Shown here piece after piece: positions 40,099 to 51,092 of a stretch of DNA of 64,000 nucleotides. The notes under the pieces were generated by a model that did no database searches, was not told the DNA's origin, and was given only the letters and a program-made list of their open reading frames with translations. The position numbers and the translations under genes are program-made. The stretch is taken from positions 496,001 through 560,000 of the forward strand of contig NZ_BLXX01000002.1 in the NCBI RefSeq assembly GCF_014193515.1. The letters run 5' to 3'. This DNA comes from Geomonas silvestris. GTDB lineage: Bacteria > Desulfobacterota > Desulfuromonadia > Geobacterales > Geobacteraceae. Numbering within the stretch: the first letter of the stretch is position 1; each line of letters begins with the position of its first letter.

Positions 40099-41959
40099 GG
40101 ATCTCCTCCGCGTCGGTCGGCTTCAGGAGTTCCCTGAGTCGGCTCTCCTGTCCCGGTTCGCACCCCACCAAGAGACCGAACTTGTCCCTGCTGAACCTGG
40201 GGTCGTAGTACGCTACCGTCCGGCGGCGGTACAGGCGCGCCAGGACGATGAGCCCGAAGAGGTTGGCGAGGCTGCCGATCAGGATGGTCCCCTCGAAGGC
40301 GATCACGCAAAAGGGGATGAAGGAAATGGGCGGTTTCCCCCCCACGATGAGGTTGTTGACGTTGGCGGTCCCCCCCGCGAGCCAGAAGCCGCCGATGAGA
40401 CCGGAGACCGCCCCGATGAGCGTGATCAGGCGCACCGGGCTCTTGGGCTGCTTGAGCACCGCCGGGAGTTTCTCCAGCTTCACCGGCGAGAAGGTCTCCA
40501 TCTGCTGGAATCCGGCATCGCAGGCGACCTTGGCCGCCTCGAGGAGCCTCCCGGCATTGGAGAAGATGGCGAGGACACTCGGTTTGCCGGGATCCACACT
40601 CGCCTTGACGCGGGTGTCGCAGCTGCCGGTGGAGGTGATCTCCTCGTCGGCCACCTTCTCCTTCAATTCGCTCAAGGGGACCGTGGGGAGCCCCTTGGTG
40701 AAGCAGACAAAGAAGAAGAAAAAGAACCCGAAGGAGCCCAGGGTGATGCTCGCCTCGACCCAGGTGGGCCAGTAGTGCCCCCAGTTGTGCGGCAGGAAGT
40801 CGTGGGCGAGCGAGGTGAAGATGAGCATCAGGCGCTCGCTCCACATCCCGACGTTGACCAGCAGCGAGATGACGAAGAGCGAGGCGATGGTGCGGCGCAT
40901 CTTGGGGATGACGAAGAGCGCGGGAACCAGGACGTTGCAGACCACGCAGAGCCAGTAGAGCCAGGCGGCCGGCCCCCCGACGCGCCACTTGAAGAACTGC
41001 CACTCGAAGATGTCCCCCGAGTACCAGGAGATGAAGGCCTCGACCCCGTAGGAGTAGCCGACGATGGAGCCGGTGAGGATGAGGGTCTTCGCGAGCATCT
41101 CGAAGTGGTACATCTGGATGAGGCGCTCCAGGTTCAAAAGCTTGCGCATCGGGATGAGCAGGGTGAGCACCATGGCGAGCCCGGAATGGATCGCCCCCGC
41201 GACGAAGTAGGGGGGGAAGATGGCGCTGTGCCAGCCGGGCAGGAGGCTCATGGCGAAGTCCCAGGAGACCACCGAGTGCACCGAGACCACCAGCGGGGTG
41301 GCCAGCGCGGCGAAGAAGAGGTAGGAGCGCCCGTAGTGGTGCCACTGGCTGCCGGCCCCGGACCAGCCGAGGGAGAGCGCACGGTAGAACCGGGTCTTGA
41401 AGTGCTCCGGCCCCAGCTCGGATTCGTAGCGGTCGCGGGCCGCCGCCAGGTCCGGGATCATCCCGACACTCCAGAAGATGAGGCTCACCGTGAAGTAGGT
41501 GCCGACGGCGCAGACGTCCCAGACCAGGGGGCTTACGAAGTTGGGCCAGATCTCGCGCTGCGAAGGGTAGGGGATGATGTAGTAGAAGACCCAGAGGCGT
41601 CCCAGGTGGATGAGCGGGAAGAGGCCGGCGGTCATGACCGCGAAGATGGTCATGGCCTCGGCGGAGCGGGAGACGGCGTCGCGCCAGTTGGCGCGCAAGA
41701 GGTAGAGGATGGCGGAGATGAGGGTTCCCGAGTGGGCGATACCGACCCAGAAGACGAAGTTGGTGATGTAGACCGCCCAGCCGACCGGGCGGTTCAGGCC
41801 GGTGACCCCCATGCCGAGCTGGGTCTGGTAGGTCCAGCAGAGGGCGGCCCAGCCGATGAGGGCACCCAGGAAGGCGAGCGCGAAGTAGAAGGAGGCCCGG
41901 GGCCTCCCCATCGCGTTGAGGACGTCGTCGTTGATGGCACGGTAACTGAGGTCGGACAC
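40085..41959 (-). CDS. actCD: ActC-ActD fusion subunit of Alternative Complex III
   Basis: 624 residues. The first 460 or so residues form an NrfD/PsrC-like membrane domain with about ten helices, the quinol-binding ActC part, opening with SYRAINDDVLNAMGRPRASF. The last 160 residues, after KEKVADEEI, carry a soluble SVLAIFSNAGRLLEAAKVACDAGF domain and two helices (LIGGFWLAGG, FEGTILIGSLANLFGLI), matching ActD (DUF3341). In most act operons these are two genes; here one frame. The start is GTG 41959 with AAGGGGGAGC upstream. The upstream frame continues to 42880 but runs through actB and is rejected. Its 3' end overlaps actF. Confidence 0.87.
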   Translation of the reverse strand: MSDLSYRAINDDVLNAMGRPRASFYFALAFLGALIGWAALCWTYQTQLGMGVTGLNRPVGWAVYITNFVFWVGIAHSGTLISAILYLLRANWRDAVSRSAEAMTIFAVMTAGLFPLIHLGRLWVFYYIIPYPSQREIWPNFVSPLVWDVCAVGTYFTVSLIFWSVGMIPDLAAARDRYESELGPEHFKTRFYRALSLGWSGAGSQWHHYGRSYLFFAALATPLVVSVHSVVSWDFAMSLLPGWHSAIFPPYFVAGAIHSGLAMVLTLLIPMRKLLNLERLIQMYHFEMLAKTLILTGSIVGYSYGVEAFISWYSGDIFEWQFFKWRVGGPAAWLYWLCVVCNVLVPALFVIPKMRRTIASLFVISLLVNVGMWSERLMLIFTSLAHDFLPHNWGHYWPTWVEASITLGSFGFFFFFFVCFTKGLPTVPLSELKEKVADEEITSTGSCDTRVKASVDPGKPSVLAIFSNAGRLLEAAKVACDAGFQQMETFSPVKLEKLPAVLKQPKSPVRLITLIGAVSGLIGGFWLAGGTANVNNLIVGGKPPISFIPFCVIAFEGTILIGSLANLFGLIVLARLYRRRTVAYYDPRFSRDKFGLLVGCEPGQESRLRELLKPTDAEEIHVHQ

Positions 41960-42063
41960 CGCTCCCCCTTGAGAAAAACTGCAATCTCCTTTACCTACCC
42001 TGCCCGCAGAGCGAGCGAAAACATGCAAGGTGCTGCTCTTCTTGTTGCTACCCGCCTCCCGGA

Positions 42064-44970
<2,907 letters not shown>

Positions 44971-45011
44971 TGAATTCCTCGACGGTGCGCGGTGCGTGAT
45001 TGACTGTCAAA

Positions 45012-45061
45012 ATCATTAGAAAACACCAATGATGTTTTACCAAGGCGCATCTCTTTGTCAA
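45012..45061 (-). promoter_or_regulatory. Promoter and possible operator of the act-cco cluster
   Basis: Minus strand TTGACA (45061-45056), 16-base spacer, TAAAAC (45039-45034). Directly downstream is ATCATT-N10-AATGAT (45012-45033), an inverted repeat covering the likely start site. The leader to ATG 44970 is about 60 bases. A redox or oxygen regulator binding here is a guess. Confidence 0.55.
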
Positions 45062-45091
45062 GGAACGGGGTATCTTTGGCCCAAGCGCGGT

Positions 45092-45119
45092 TGACAACGT
45101 TACCCGGTAGCCTAGACTA
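45092..45119 (+). promoter_or_regulatory. Promoter of ppk2
   Basis: TTGACA (45092-45097), 16-base spacer, TAGACT (45114-45119). It leads into the PPK2 gene with a long leader of about 200 bases, where no other gene is supported. Confidence 0.5.
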
Positions 45120-45329
45120 GCAGGTAGGGCAACGTTAAGTGCCGGAAGACGTTGAAGAAATAAGAGCTGGCTTCTGCCAAGGGCAGCGAGACGCTTTCCG
45201 CGTTGCAGCGCCTTTTTTTTACAACAGCGGTTGAAGCTTTTCCGGGGGCGGGGCGGTAATCCAATGAAGCGGTACCGGGCGTCGGTAGATCTTGCGGTGG
45301 TCCGGGTCCGAGGCGCGGGGGAGGGGAGC

Positions 45330-46208
45330 ATGAAACTTGATGTGGATCAGTTCAGGGTGCGTGAAGGCGATCAGGTGACGCTGAAAAAACAGGCTACCAA
45401 GATCAAGCCGGTCTACGACTCGAAGCCGCACTACCAGGAGCTCCTGGAGGAGCACATCCTCAAGATGAGCAAGCTGCAGAGCCTGCTCTACGCCCACAAC
45501 CGGTATGCCCTGCTCCTGATCTTCCAGGCCATGGACGCCGCCGGCAAGGACAGCGCCATAAAGCACGTCATGTCCGGGATCAACCCGCAGGGGTGCGAGG
45601 TGTACAGCTTCAAGCATCCCAGTCCCGAGGAGCTCGACCACGACTTTCTCTGGCGGACCGCCCGGGTGCTGCCGCAGCGCGGGCGGATCGGCATCTTCAA
45701 CCGCTCCTACTACGAAGAGGTGCTTATCGTTCGGGTACACCCGGAGATCCTCGCGGCGGAGAACCTCCCCGAGGAGGTCGAAGACGGCAAGAACATCTGG
45801 ACCTACCGGTACCAGTCGATCAACGACCTCGAGCGGCACCTGTACCGAAACGGCACCAGGATCATCAAGTTCTTCCTGCACGTGTCCAAGGAGGAACAGC
45901 GCAAGCGCTTCCTGGAGCGCATCGACAACCCGGAAAAGAATTGGAAATTCGGCGAGGACGACATGAAGGAGCGGGCCCTTTGGAAGGAGTACCAGGCGGC
46001 CTACGAGAAGTGCCTGAATGCGACCAGCAGCAAACATGCCCCCTGGTACGTGGTGCCGGCCGACGACAAGAAAAACGCCCGGCTGATCATATCGCAGGTC
46101 ATCGTTGAGACGCTGAAGGGGCTGGACATGAAGTACCCGGAAGTTCCCGAGGAGCAGCGCAAAAAGCTGCAGGAGATACGGCAGCAGCTGGAGGAGGAAA
46201 AGGATTGA
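45330..46208 (+). CDS. ppk2: Polyphosphate kinase 2 family protein
   Basis: 292 residues, cytoplasmic, P-loop kinase fold. The Walker A loop is [15 protein letters not shown], followed by the lid region and [16 protein letters not shown], then a Walker B/lid segment [17 protein letters not shown] and [19 protein letters not shown]. These are the PPK2 signature motifs; the enzyme phosphorylates nucleotides using polyphosphate. A single PPK2 domain of this length fits class I or III. Start ATG 45330 is chosen because GAGGGGAGC is just upstream and the family begins near here; frames back to 45231 have no site. A terminator follows. Confidence 0.93.
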   Translation: MKLDVDQFRVREGDQVTLKKQATKIKPVYDSKPHYQELLEEHILKMSKLQSLLYAHNRYALLLIFQAMDAAGKDSAIKHVMSGINPQGCEVYSFKHPSPEELDHDFLWRTARVLPQRGRIGIFNRSYYEEVLIVRVHPEILAAENLPEEVEDGKNIWTYRYQSINDLERHLYRNGTRIIKFFLHVSKEEQRKRFLERIDNPEKNWKFGEDDMKERALWKEYQAAYEKCLNATSSKHAPWYVVPADDKKNARLIISQVIVETLKGLDMKYPEVPEEQRKKLQEIRQQLEEEKD

Positions 46209-46237
46209 GCCGGAACGAAATACTACTGAAACGAAAA

Positions 46238-46266
46238 AAAGCGGCCTTCGTGGCCGCTTTTCAGTT
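46238..46266 (+). terminator. Rho-independent terminator of ppk2
   Basis: Perfect stem AAAAGCGGCC / GGCCGCTTTT with a TTCGT loop, followed by CAGTTTTT. Confidence 0.9.
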
Positions 46267-46314
46267 TTTCACGTTATGCAGGTGGCCCTCCTGGGCAATC
46301 GAGTTGTAACGCTG

Positions 46315-46491
46315 CTATCGGGTGATGTTTCGACCGATCGACAGCCCGACGATCAGCATGATCACAGCGCAGGCCAGGAACAGGTAGAAAAGGATTTTGG
46401 CGATGCCTGCTGCCGCGGAAGCAACACCGGCAAAACCGAATACCGCCGCGACGATTGACACGATGAAGAATATCAGAGCCCATCTTAACAT
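46315..46491 (-). CDS. DUF1328 (YtjA) small membrane protein
   Basis: 58 residues with two hydrophobic helices, MLRWALIFFIVSIVAAVFGF and ILFYLFLACAVIMLIVGLSI, connected by a short AAAGIAK loop: the DUF1328/YtjA pattern. Function unknown. ATG 46491 is chosen over GTG 46500, which would lie within the ribosome site AGGAGGT. It is the second gene on the minus strand after the Cys-rich protein, separated by 80 bases. Confidence 0.88.
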   Translation of the reverse strand: MLRWALIFFIVSIVAAVFGFAGVASAAAGIAKILFYLFLACAVIMLIVGLSIGRNITR

Positions 46492-46571
46492 CACGACCAC
46501 CTCCTACTCAGCGTCGGAGAGGTAAGGCCCCGCCTTTTGGGCGGTGGCCCGGCACTTCGACAGAGTTGCCC

Positions 46572-46733
46572 TCAGGAACTTTTCTCCTTCAGCTCCATGG
46601 GCTTTTTGCAGCAGGTCGCATCGATTTCGCAGGCCTCGCTGCAGGTTTCCGACACACACTCCTTGGTCACTGTCAGTTCTACCTTGCAATCCTTGGTGCC
46701 GCAGACCAGGACATCACCCTCATGAACTTTCAT
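46572..46733 (-). CDS. Small cysteine-rich protein, possible metal-binding (desulforedoxin-like ending)
   Basis: 53 residues, too short for the usual ORF cut-off but well supported. It has an excellent ribosome site (AAAAAGGAGGTTCTCGAG before ATG 46733) and a good promoter upstream. Seven cysteines lie at 11, 16, 26, 31, 35, 41 and 42, and the ending CC-x2-PM-x-L recalls the C-terminal half of desulforedoxin/rubredoxin-like domains. A zinc or iron site or a metallothionein-like role is likely, but no partner proves it. The N-terminal stretch is MKVHEGDVLVCG. It is followed by DUF1328 on the same strand. Confidence 0.75.
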   Translation of the reverse strand: MKVHEGDVLVCGTKDCKVELTVTKECVSETCSEACEIDATCCKKPMELKEKSS

Positions 46734-46776
46734 CTCGAGAACCTCCTTTTTAAAATTAACATCCTGTAATAATTCG

Positions 46777-46806
46777 AGTATACCCTGTTACCTGTTTCTG
46801 AAGCAA
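46777..46806 (-). promoter_or_regulatory. Promoter of the Cys-rich protein
   Basis: Minus strand TTGCTT (46806-46801), 18-base spacer, TATACT (46782-46777). The leader to ATG 46733 is about 37 bases. The strong -10 and strong ribosome site suggest high expression. Confidence 0.55.
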
Positions 46807-46863
46807 TAACCGGTGCCCGTGCCGGTGCTGCCGCTTTCAGGTGGGGCAAAAGCGGCCAGCCGG

Positions 46864-49428
46864 CTAGCGGTACGGTTTCAGCAGGTTGTCCAGACAGCGC
46901 TCCAGATCGATCCCGGGCCCCAGGACCGGCCGGAACAGATCGCCTCGTTCGGCAAGGCGCGCGGGGACCGTTTTGATCGTGAAACTGCTTGGACTGAGGC
47001 CGATGCGCACCTCGTCCCAGGTCAGGGGGGTGGAAACGGTAGCCCCGGGTCGGGGACGTACGCTGTAGGGTGCGGCCAAGGTTTGCCCTCCGCGATTTTG
47101 CAGGTAATCCAGGTAGACCCGCTGCTGCCTCTTGCGCGGGTCGCGCACCAGGCTGGTGAAGTCGGGTACCAGCTGGTGCGCAAGGGTTGCCACTACCTGG
47201 GCGAATTTTACGGCGGCGTCGTAGTCGTACCGGGCCCCCAGCGGGATGTAGATGTGGATGCCGGTGGCTCCGGAGGTCTTGGGATAGCCGGGCGCACCGG
47301 CCCGTTCCAGTATCTGGTGCACCGCCTGGGCGGCTTCCACGACCCGATCGAAGGAGATATCCTCGGGGTCGAGATCGATGACGAAGTAGTCGGGGTTGTC
47401 GAGGCTGGCAAGGCGCGACAGCCAGGGATTGATCTCGATGCAGCCCAAGTTTGCCAGGTAGACCAGGGTGGCCTCCTCCTGGCAGATGAAGTACTTGATG
47501 TTTTTCTGGTTCGACTCGGAGTAGATCTCTTTGGTCGGCATCCACTCCGGCGGGAGCTCGCCCGCTTCCTTCTGAAAGAACCCCTTTTCGTTGATGCCGT
47601 TGGGGGTGCGGTAGAGCGACTCGGGCCGATCCTCGAGGTACGGGAGCATCACCGGCGCTACCTGCCGGTAGTAGTCGATGAGGTCTCCCTTGGTGTACCC
47701 CTCGTCGGGCCAGAAGACCTTGTCCAGATTGCTCAGTTTGAGCCTGCGCCCGCCGATGGTTACCTCGAGGTCCTTGCCGGTTCCTGCCAGTCGGGCTGGC
47801 GCGGCCGAGGCTGCCTGGTGATCGGTCGGCGGGGCCGCTGCAGCCACCTCTCCGCTCCCCGCCTCCGCTTCGGCAAGTTGGATCGGTACCGGCAGCTCGC
47901 GCACCACGCTTTCCGGATCCTTGTCCTCCCTAAGCCCCAGGAAGATGGGCTGGCGCATCACCCCTTCGTCGGTCCACTCGGAGAAGGAGACCTCGCAGAC
48001 CAGCACCGGGCTCACCCAGGTGATCGGCATCTCCGACTTGACCCTGCTTGAGAAGGGCGATTCCGGCTGCACCAGCTCTGTGAGCTTTGCGTGGATTTCC
48101 CGGAGCATCCGCTCGTCGAACCCGCCGCCGCTGAATCCGATGTGCACCAGCTCGCCACCCTGAAAGGCACCCAGCAGCAGCGACCCGAAGTAGCCCCTTC
48201 CGCCGCGGGGCTGGGTGAAGCCGCAGATGACGGCCTCCTGCTCGTGGCGGATCTTGATCTTGAGCCAGTCCCGGCTCCGCCTGCCGATTTGGTAGCTGCT
48301 GTCGGCTCGTTTGGCGACGATCCCCTCCAGGTTGTTCTGGCGGGCCAGCTCGAAGAACTCTTTTCCGGTTTCGGCGATGTGATCGTTGAATCTCACTTCC
48401 GGCAGGTCGGGGAGCAGCCCGCGCAGCTGCTCCTTGCGGGCGAGCAGGGGAAGGCTGCGCAGGTCATTGGCATCCCGGTAAAGCAGGTCGAAGACGAAGT
48501 AGCAGAGCGGGCCCTGACCAGTCTTCAGGTGGTTCTGAAGCAGCTGGAAATTGGATCTCCCTTGCTCGTCGAGTGCCACAACCTCGCCGTCGAGCACCAG
48601 GTTTCCCGGTAGAGTCTCCAGTGCACGAACGATAGCGGTGAAGTTGCGGTTGAAGGAGAGGTTGTTGCGGGAATAGAGTTCGACGTGCCCGTTTTCGATC
48701 TCGGCGATGGCGCGATAGCCGTCCTGCTTGATCTCGAAGATCCAGCCAGCGTTGTCGAAGGGTTCGTCGACCAGCGTGGCCAGCATCGGCTTGACGCCAC
48801 GCGGCAGCGGATCCGAAGGAGGGGCAGCGGGAGCAGCCGTGGCGAATAGGATTTCGGTCTGTCCCGAATCGTTCAGGCGCAGGTCGCTCAGCACCGAGCG
48901 GTCGTCGAGGGTGACCTCTTCGGCCGTGGCCCAGGGGTCCTTCTTCTTGATGAGCAGCCAGGTGTTCTCTTTCTCGGAGCGCATCTTGACCAGCGCGAAC
49001 TCGCCGTTCAGCTTATGCCCGCGCAGCACGAACTTCAGATCGCCCTTGGCAAGCCCGGCCCGCAAGAGCCGCTCGCTTTCCTTAAGGTCGCTCACCCCCG
49101 GCGCGGCGTAGGTCCCCTCGTCCCAAACAATCACCTCGCCGGCGCCGTAGTTACCCTTGGGGATGGTTCCTTCAAAGCTGCGGTAATCGAAGGGATGGTC
49201 CTCGACCATCATGGCGAGGCGCTTCAGGGAGGGATCGAGCGAGGGGCCTTTGGGAACCGCCCAGCTCTTCAAGACGCCGTCCAATTCCAGGCGAAAGTCG
49301 TAATGCAGGTGTGAGGCGGCGTGCTTCTGGACTACGAACCGCAAGCCCTGATCTTCACTGGGGAAGGTAGCATCCGGTTCCGGGGTGCTGCTGAAGTTGC
49401 GCTTTTTCTGATAATCCTCCAGCCCCAT
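46864..49428 (-). CDS. ligD: ATP-dependent DNA ligase D, three-domain form
   Basis: About 854 residues in the order phosphoesterase, ligase, polymerase. The N-terminal domain (about 25-170) has VVQKHAASHLHYDFRLE and DHPFDYRSFEGTIPKGNYG, the LigD 3'-phosphoesterase signature. The ligase domain has the nucleotidyl lysine in FEIKQDGYRAIAE and later VLDGEVVALDEQGRSNF and EGIVAKRADSSY. The C-terminal primase-like polymerase domain has LSNLDKVFWPDEGYTKGDLIDYY, FVIDLDPEDISFDRV and KTSGATGIHIYIPL. It repairs double-strand breaks in non-homologous end joining, normally with Ku, which is not in view. Start ATG 49428 (MGLEDYQKKRNF) is the best guess. Confidence 0.93.
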   Translation of the reverse strand: MGLEDYQKKRNFSSTPEPDATFPSEDQGLRFVVQKHAASHLHYDFRLELDGVLKSWAVPKGPSLDPSLKRLAMMVEDHPFDYRSFEGTIPKGNYGAGEVIVWDEGTYAAPGVSDLKESERLLRAGLAKGDLKFVLRGHKLNGEFALVKMRSEKENTWLLIKKKDPWATAEEVTLDDRSVLSDLRLNDSGQTEILFATAAPAAPPSDPLPRGVKPMLATLVDEPFDNAGWIFEIKQDGYRAIAEIENGHVELYSRNNLSFNRNFTAIVRALETLPGNLVLDGEVVALDEQGRSNFQLLQNHLKTGQGPLCYFVFDLLYRDANDLRSLPLLARKEQLRGLLPDLPEVRFNDHIAETGKEFFELARQNNLEGIVAKRADSSYQIGRRSRDWLKIKIRHEQEAVICGFTQPRGGRGYFGSLLLGAFQGGELVHIGFSGGGFDERMLREIHAKLTELVQPESPFSSRVKSEMPITWVSPVLVCEVSFSEWTDEGVMRQPIFLGLREDKDPESVVRELPVPIQLAEAEAGSGEVAAAAPPTDHQAASAAPARLAGTGKDLEVTIGGRRLKLSNLDKVFWPDEGYTKGDLIDYYRQVAPVMLPYLEDRPESLYRTPNGINEKGFFQKEAGELPPEWMPTKEIYSESNQKNIKYFICQEEATLVYLANLGCIEINPWLSRLASLDNPDYFVIDLDPEDISFDRVVEAAQAVHQILERAGAPGYPKTSGATGIHIYIPLGARYDYDAAVKFAQVVATLAHQLVPDFTSLVRDPRKRQQRVYLDYLQNRGGQTLAAPYSVRPRPGATVSTPLTWDEVRIGLSPSSFTIKTVPARLAERGDLFRPVLGPGIDLERCLDNLLKPYR

Positions 49429-49553
49429 GGTGAGTGCCCCCGTGGCCAACCGTCCCGACAGGCGCCGGCGAACGGCTGGGCACTAAGGGCATTGTAGCAT
49501 GAGCAGGGTTCCCGAAGACAAGACTCTGGAAGGCAAACCATGTCGGTGCTCCA

Positions 49554-49581
49554 TTGACAACGGTATTCCGTATCCTATGAT
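49554..49581 (+). promoter_or_regulatory. Promoter of the SAP-like gene
   Basis: TTGACA (49554-49559), 16-base spacer, TATGAT (49576-49581): near-consensus. Leader about 70 bases. The divergent ligD start is 126 bases away, so control could be shared. Confidence 0.65.
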
Positions 49582-49658
49582 TGTTAGCCGTTAACAAAAC
49601 CTTGCACAGGCCAACATTGCCGCTGCCGGCGTACTACGAAACGGAAAGGAGAGATGCT

Positions 49659-49838
49659 GTGAAAGTTCAAGAGATCAAGGCAATCGCTCAGAGAATGGGG
49701 ATATCGGTACGCAAAGCCACCAAGACGGAGCTGGTTCGAGCCGTGCAGGCCCGGGAAGGAAACAGCCAATGTTTCGACACCGGAAGTGCACGTGATTGCG
49801 GGCAGGACAACTGCCTGTGGCGCGAGGACTGCAAGTAG
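49659..49838 (+). CDS. Small SAP-like protein with Cys tail
   Basis: 59 residues. The first 32 residues VKVQEIKAIAQRMGISVR... resemble a SAP/Rho-N type helix-extended-helix motif, which binds DNA or RNA. The second half has cysteines at 38, 47, 52 and 58 in a CFDTGSARDCGQDNCLWREDC pattern, suggesting a metal site. Start is GTG 49659 with AAAGGAGAG eight bases upstream; the longer frame from 49581 would overlap the promoter. A nucleic-acid-binding role is inferred. It is divergent from ligD and convergent with the CDF gene. Confidence 0.72.
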   Translation: MKVQEIKAIAQRMGISVRKATKTELVRAVQAREGNSQCFDTGSARDCGQDNCLWREDCK

Positions 49839-49866
49839 CGCTACGATCGGCAAACCGGCGCCGGAG

Positions 49867-50808
49867 TCAGCGGTGGGGGGATGACGCCCTCAACCTGGGC
49901 CGGCGCCACGCTTCCGCTTCGATGAACACCTTCTTCACCTCCGGCACCCGCGCCTTTATTTCCCGCTCCAGCACGACCACCGTCCGTTCGATCTCCCCTG
50001 CCGGCACCTCGTCGGCAAAGTCCAGGCTGATGTTCGCCACGATGTATTCCGGCCCCATGTGCAAGGTGAGGACTTCGTTGACATGTTCGACGTGTTCTCC
50101 GTGCGCCACGGCTTCCCGGATGGCCTGGACGACCTCCCTCTGGGCCGCCTCTCCCACCAGAAGGCCCTTGGTTTCCGATGCGATAACGACAGCGGTTCCC
50201 CCCAGGATGAGGGCGATCACGATCGAGGCACTCCCGTCGTAGACCGGGCTGCCGGTCCAGCTGGTTAACGCGATGCCGGCCAAGGCGACCGCGAGCCCCA
50301 GGAGGGCAGCGGAATCCTCCAGCACCACCAGGAACATGGTCGGATCCTTCCCCTTGCGGATCGCCTTGAGAAACCCGTAGTGCGCCGGCTTCTCACGGGC
50401 AAACTCCCGCGCCGAAATGACCCAGGAAATCCCCTCGAAGAGCATCGACGCCGCGATGACCAGGTAGCTGACCCGGACCTTACTGATCAGGTTGGGGTGC
50501 AGCAGATGGGAGACCCCCTCGAAAAAGGAGAGGCCGGCCCCCAGGGAGAAGACCAGGATGGCGACCACGAAGCTCCAGAAGTAGATTTCCTTGCCATGCC
50601 CGAAGGGGAACTCGTCGTCAGCCGGCAGCGCTGCCCGCCGCTGCCCGTAGAACATCAGGATCTGGTTGCCGGTGTCCACCAGCGAGTGGATCCCCTCGGA
50701 GAGGAGCGCGGAACTCCCGGTCCACCAGGCTGCCAGGAATTTAACGGTGGCGATCATCAGGTTCGCGGCGAGGGCGGCCAGGATCACTTTTTTCGCGGAA
50801 GCTTTCAT
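49867..50808 (-). CDS. Cation diffusion facilitator family transporter
   Basis: 313 residues with five to six hydrophobic helices and a C-terminal cytoplasmic domain. The CDF metal site is seen in LLSEGIHSLVDTGNQIL (H-x3-D type) and again in FLVVLEDSAALLGLAVA, and the FGHGKEIYFWSFV segment is typical. The C-terminal VIASETKGLLVGEAA and EVLTLHMGPEYIVANISLDF match the CDF dimerisation domain. It exports divalent metals such as zinc or iron; the metal cannot be fixed from sequence. ATG 50808 is preceded by a weak GGGGAAC ribosome site. Confidence 0.9.
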   Translation of the reverse strand: MKASAKKVILAALAANLMIATVKFLAAWWTGSSALLSEGIHSLVDTGNQILMFYGQRRAALPADDEFPFGHGKEIYFWSFVVAILVFSLGAGLSFFEGVSHLLHPNLISKVRVSYLVIAASMLFEGISWVISAREFAREKPAHYGFLKAIRKGKDPTMFLVVLEDSAALLGLAVALAGIALTSWTGSPVYDGSASIVIALILGGTAVVIASETKGLLVGEAAQREVVQAIREAVAHGEHVEHVNEVLTLHMGPEYIVANISLDFADEVPAGEIERTVVVLEREIKARVPEVKKVFIEAEAWRRPRLRASSPHR

Positions 50809-50854
50809 GGCAACAGTTCCCCGTCGCTGACCCGGAGCACCCGGGGCCAGAGAC

Positions 50855-50882
50855 CAGATAACACACACCGTTTCCTTGTCAA
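50855..50882 (-). promoter_or_regulatory. Possible promoter of the CDF gene
   Basis: Minus strand TTGACA (50882-50877), 16-base spacer, TATCTG (50860-50855). The -35 is perfect and the -10 is weak. An AT-rich imperfect palindrome overlaps its upstream side; a metal regulator is possible but speculative. Confidence 0.4.
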
Positions 50883-51005
50883 TGAGAATTTCAATCCGAA
50901 ATGGGAGCGGCAACGCCCGAGCCGACGGACTTAAGTGCTAATAAATACGTTGTTTTTGTGCAAAGGACGATTTTGTGCAGATCTGTGCCAATTAGCTTTG
51001 ATTAA

Positions 51006-51033
51006 TTGACAAGAAATAATCGTTGAGTATGTT
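51006..51033 (+). promoter_or_regulatory. Promoter of the trehalose/glucan operon
   Basis: TTGACA (51006-51011), 16-base spacer, TATGTT (51028-51033) in an AT-rich pocket (50935-51035) that contrasts with the GC-rich surroundings. The leader to treZ is about 50 bases. Confidence 0.6.
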
Positions 51034-51092
51034 TAGTAATGCTTTTGAGCGGGAGGCGGCTCGGCGCCAGCCGGGTGCGGGGGAGGATCACG

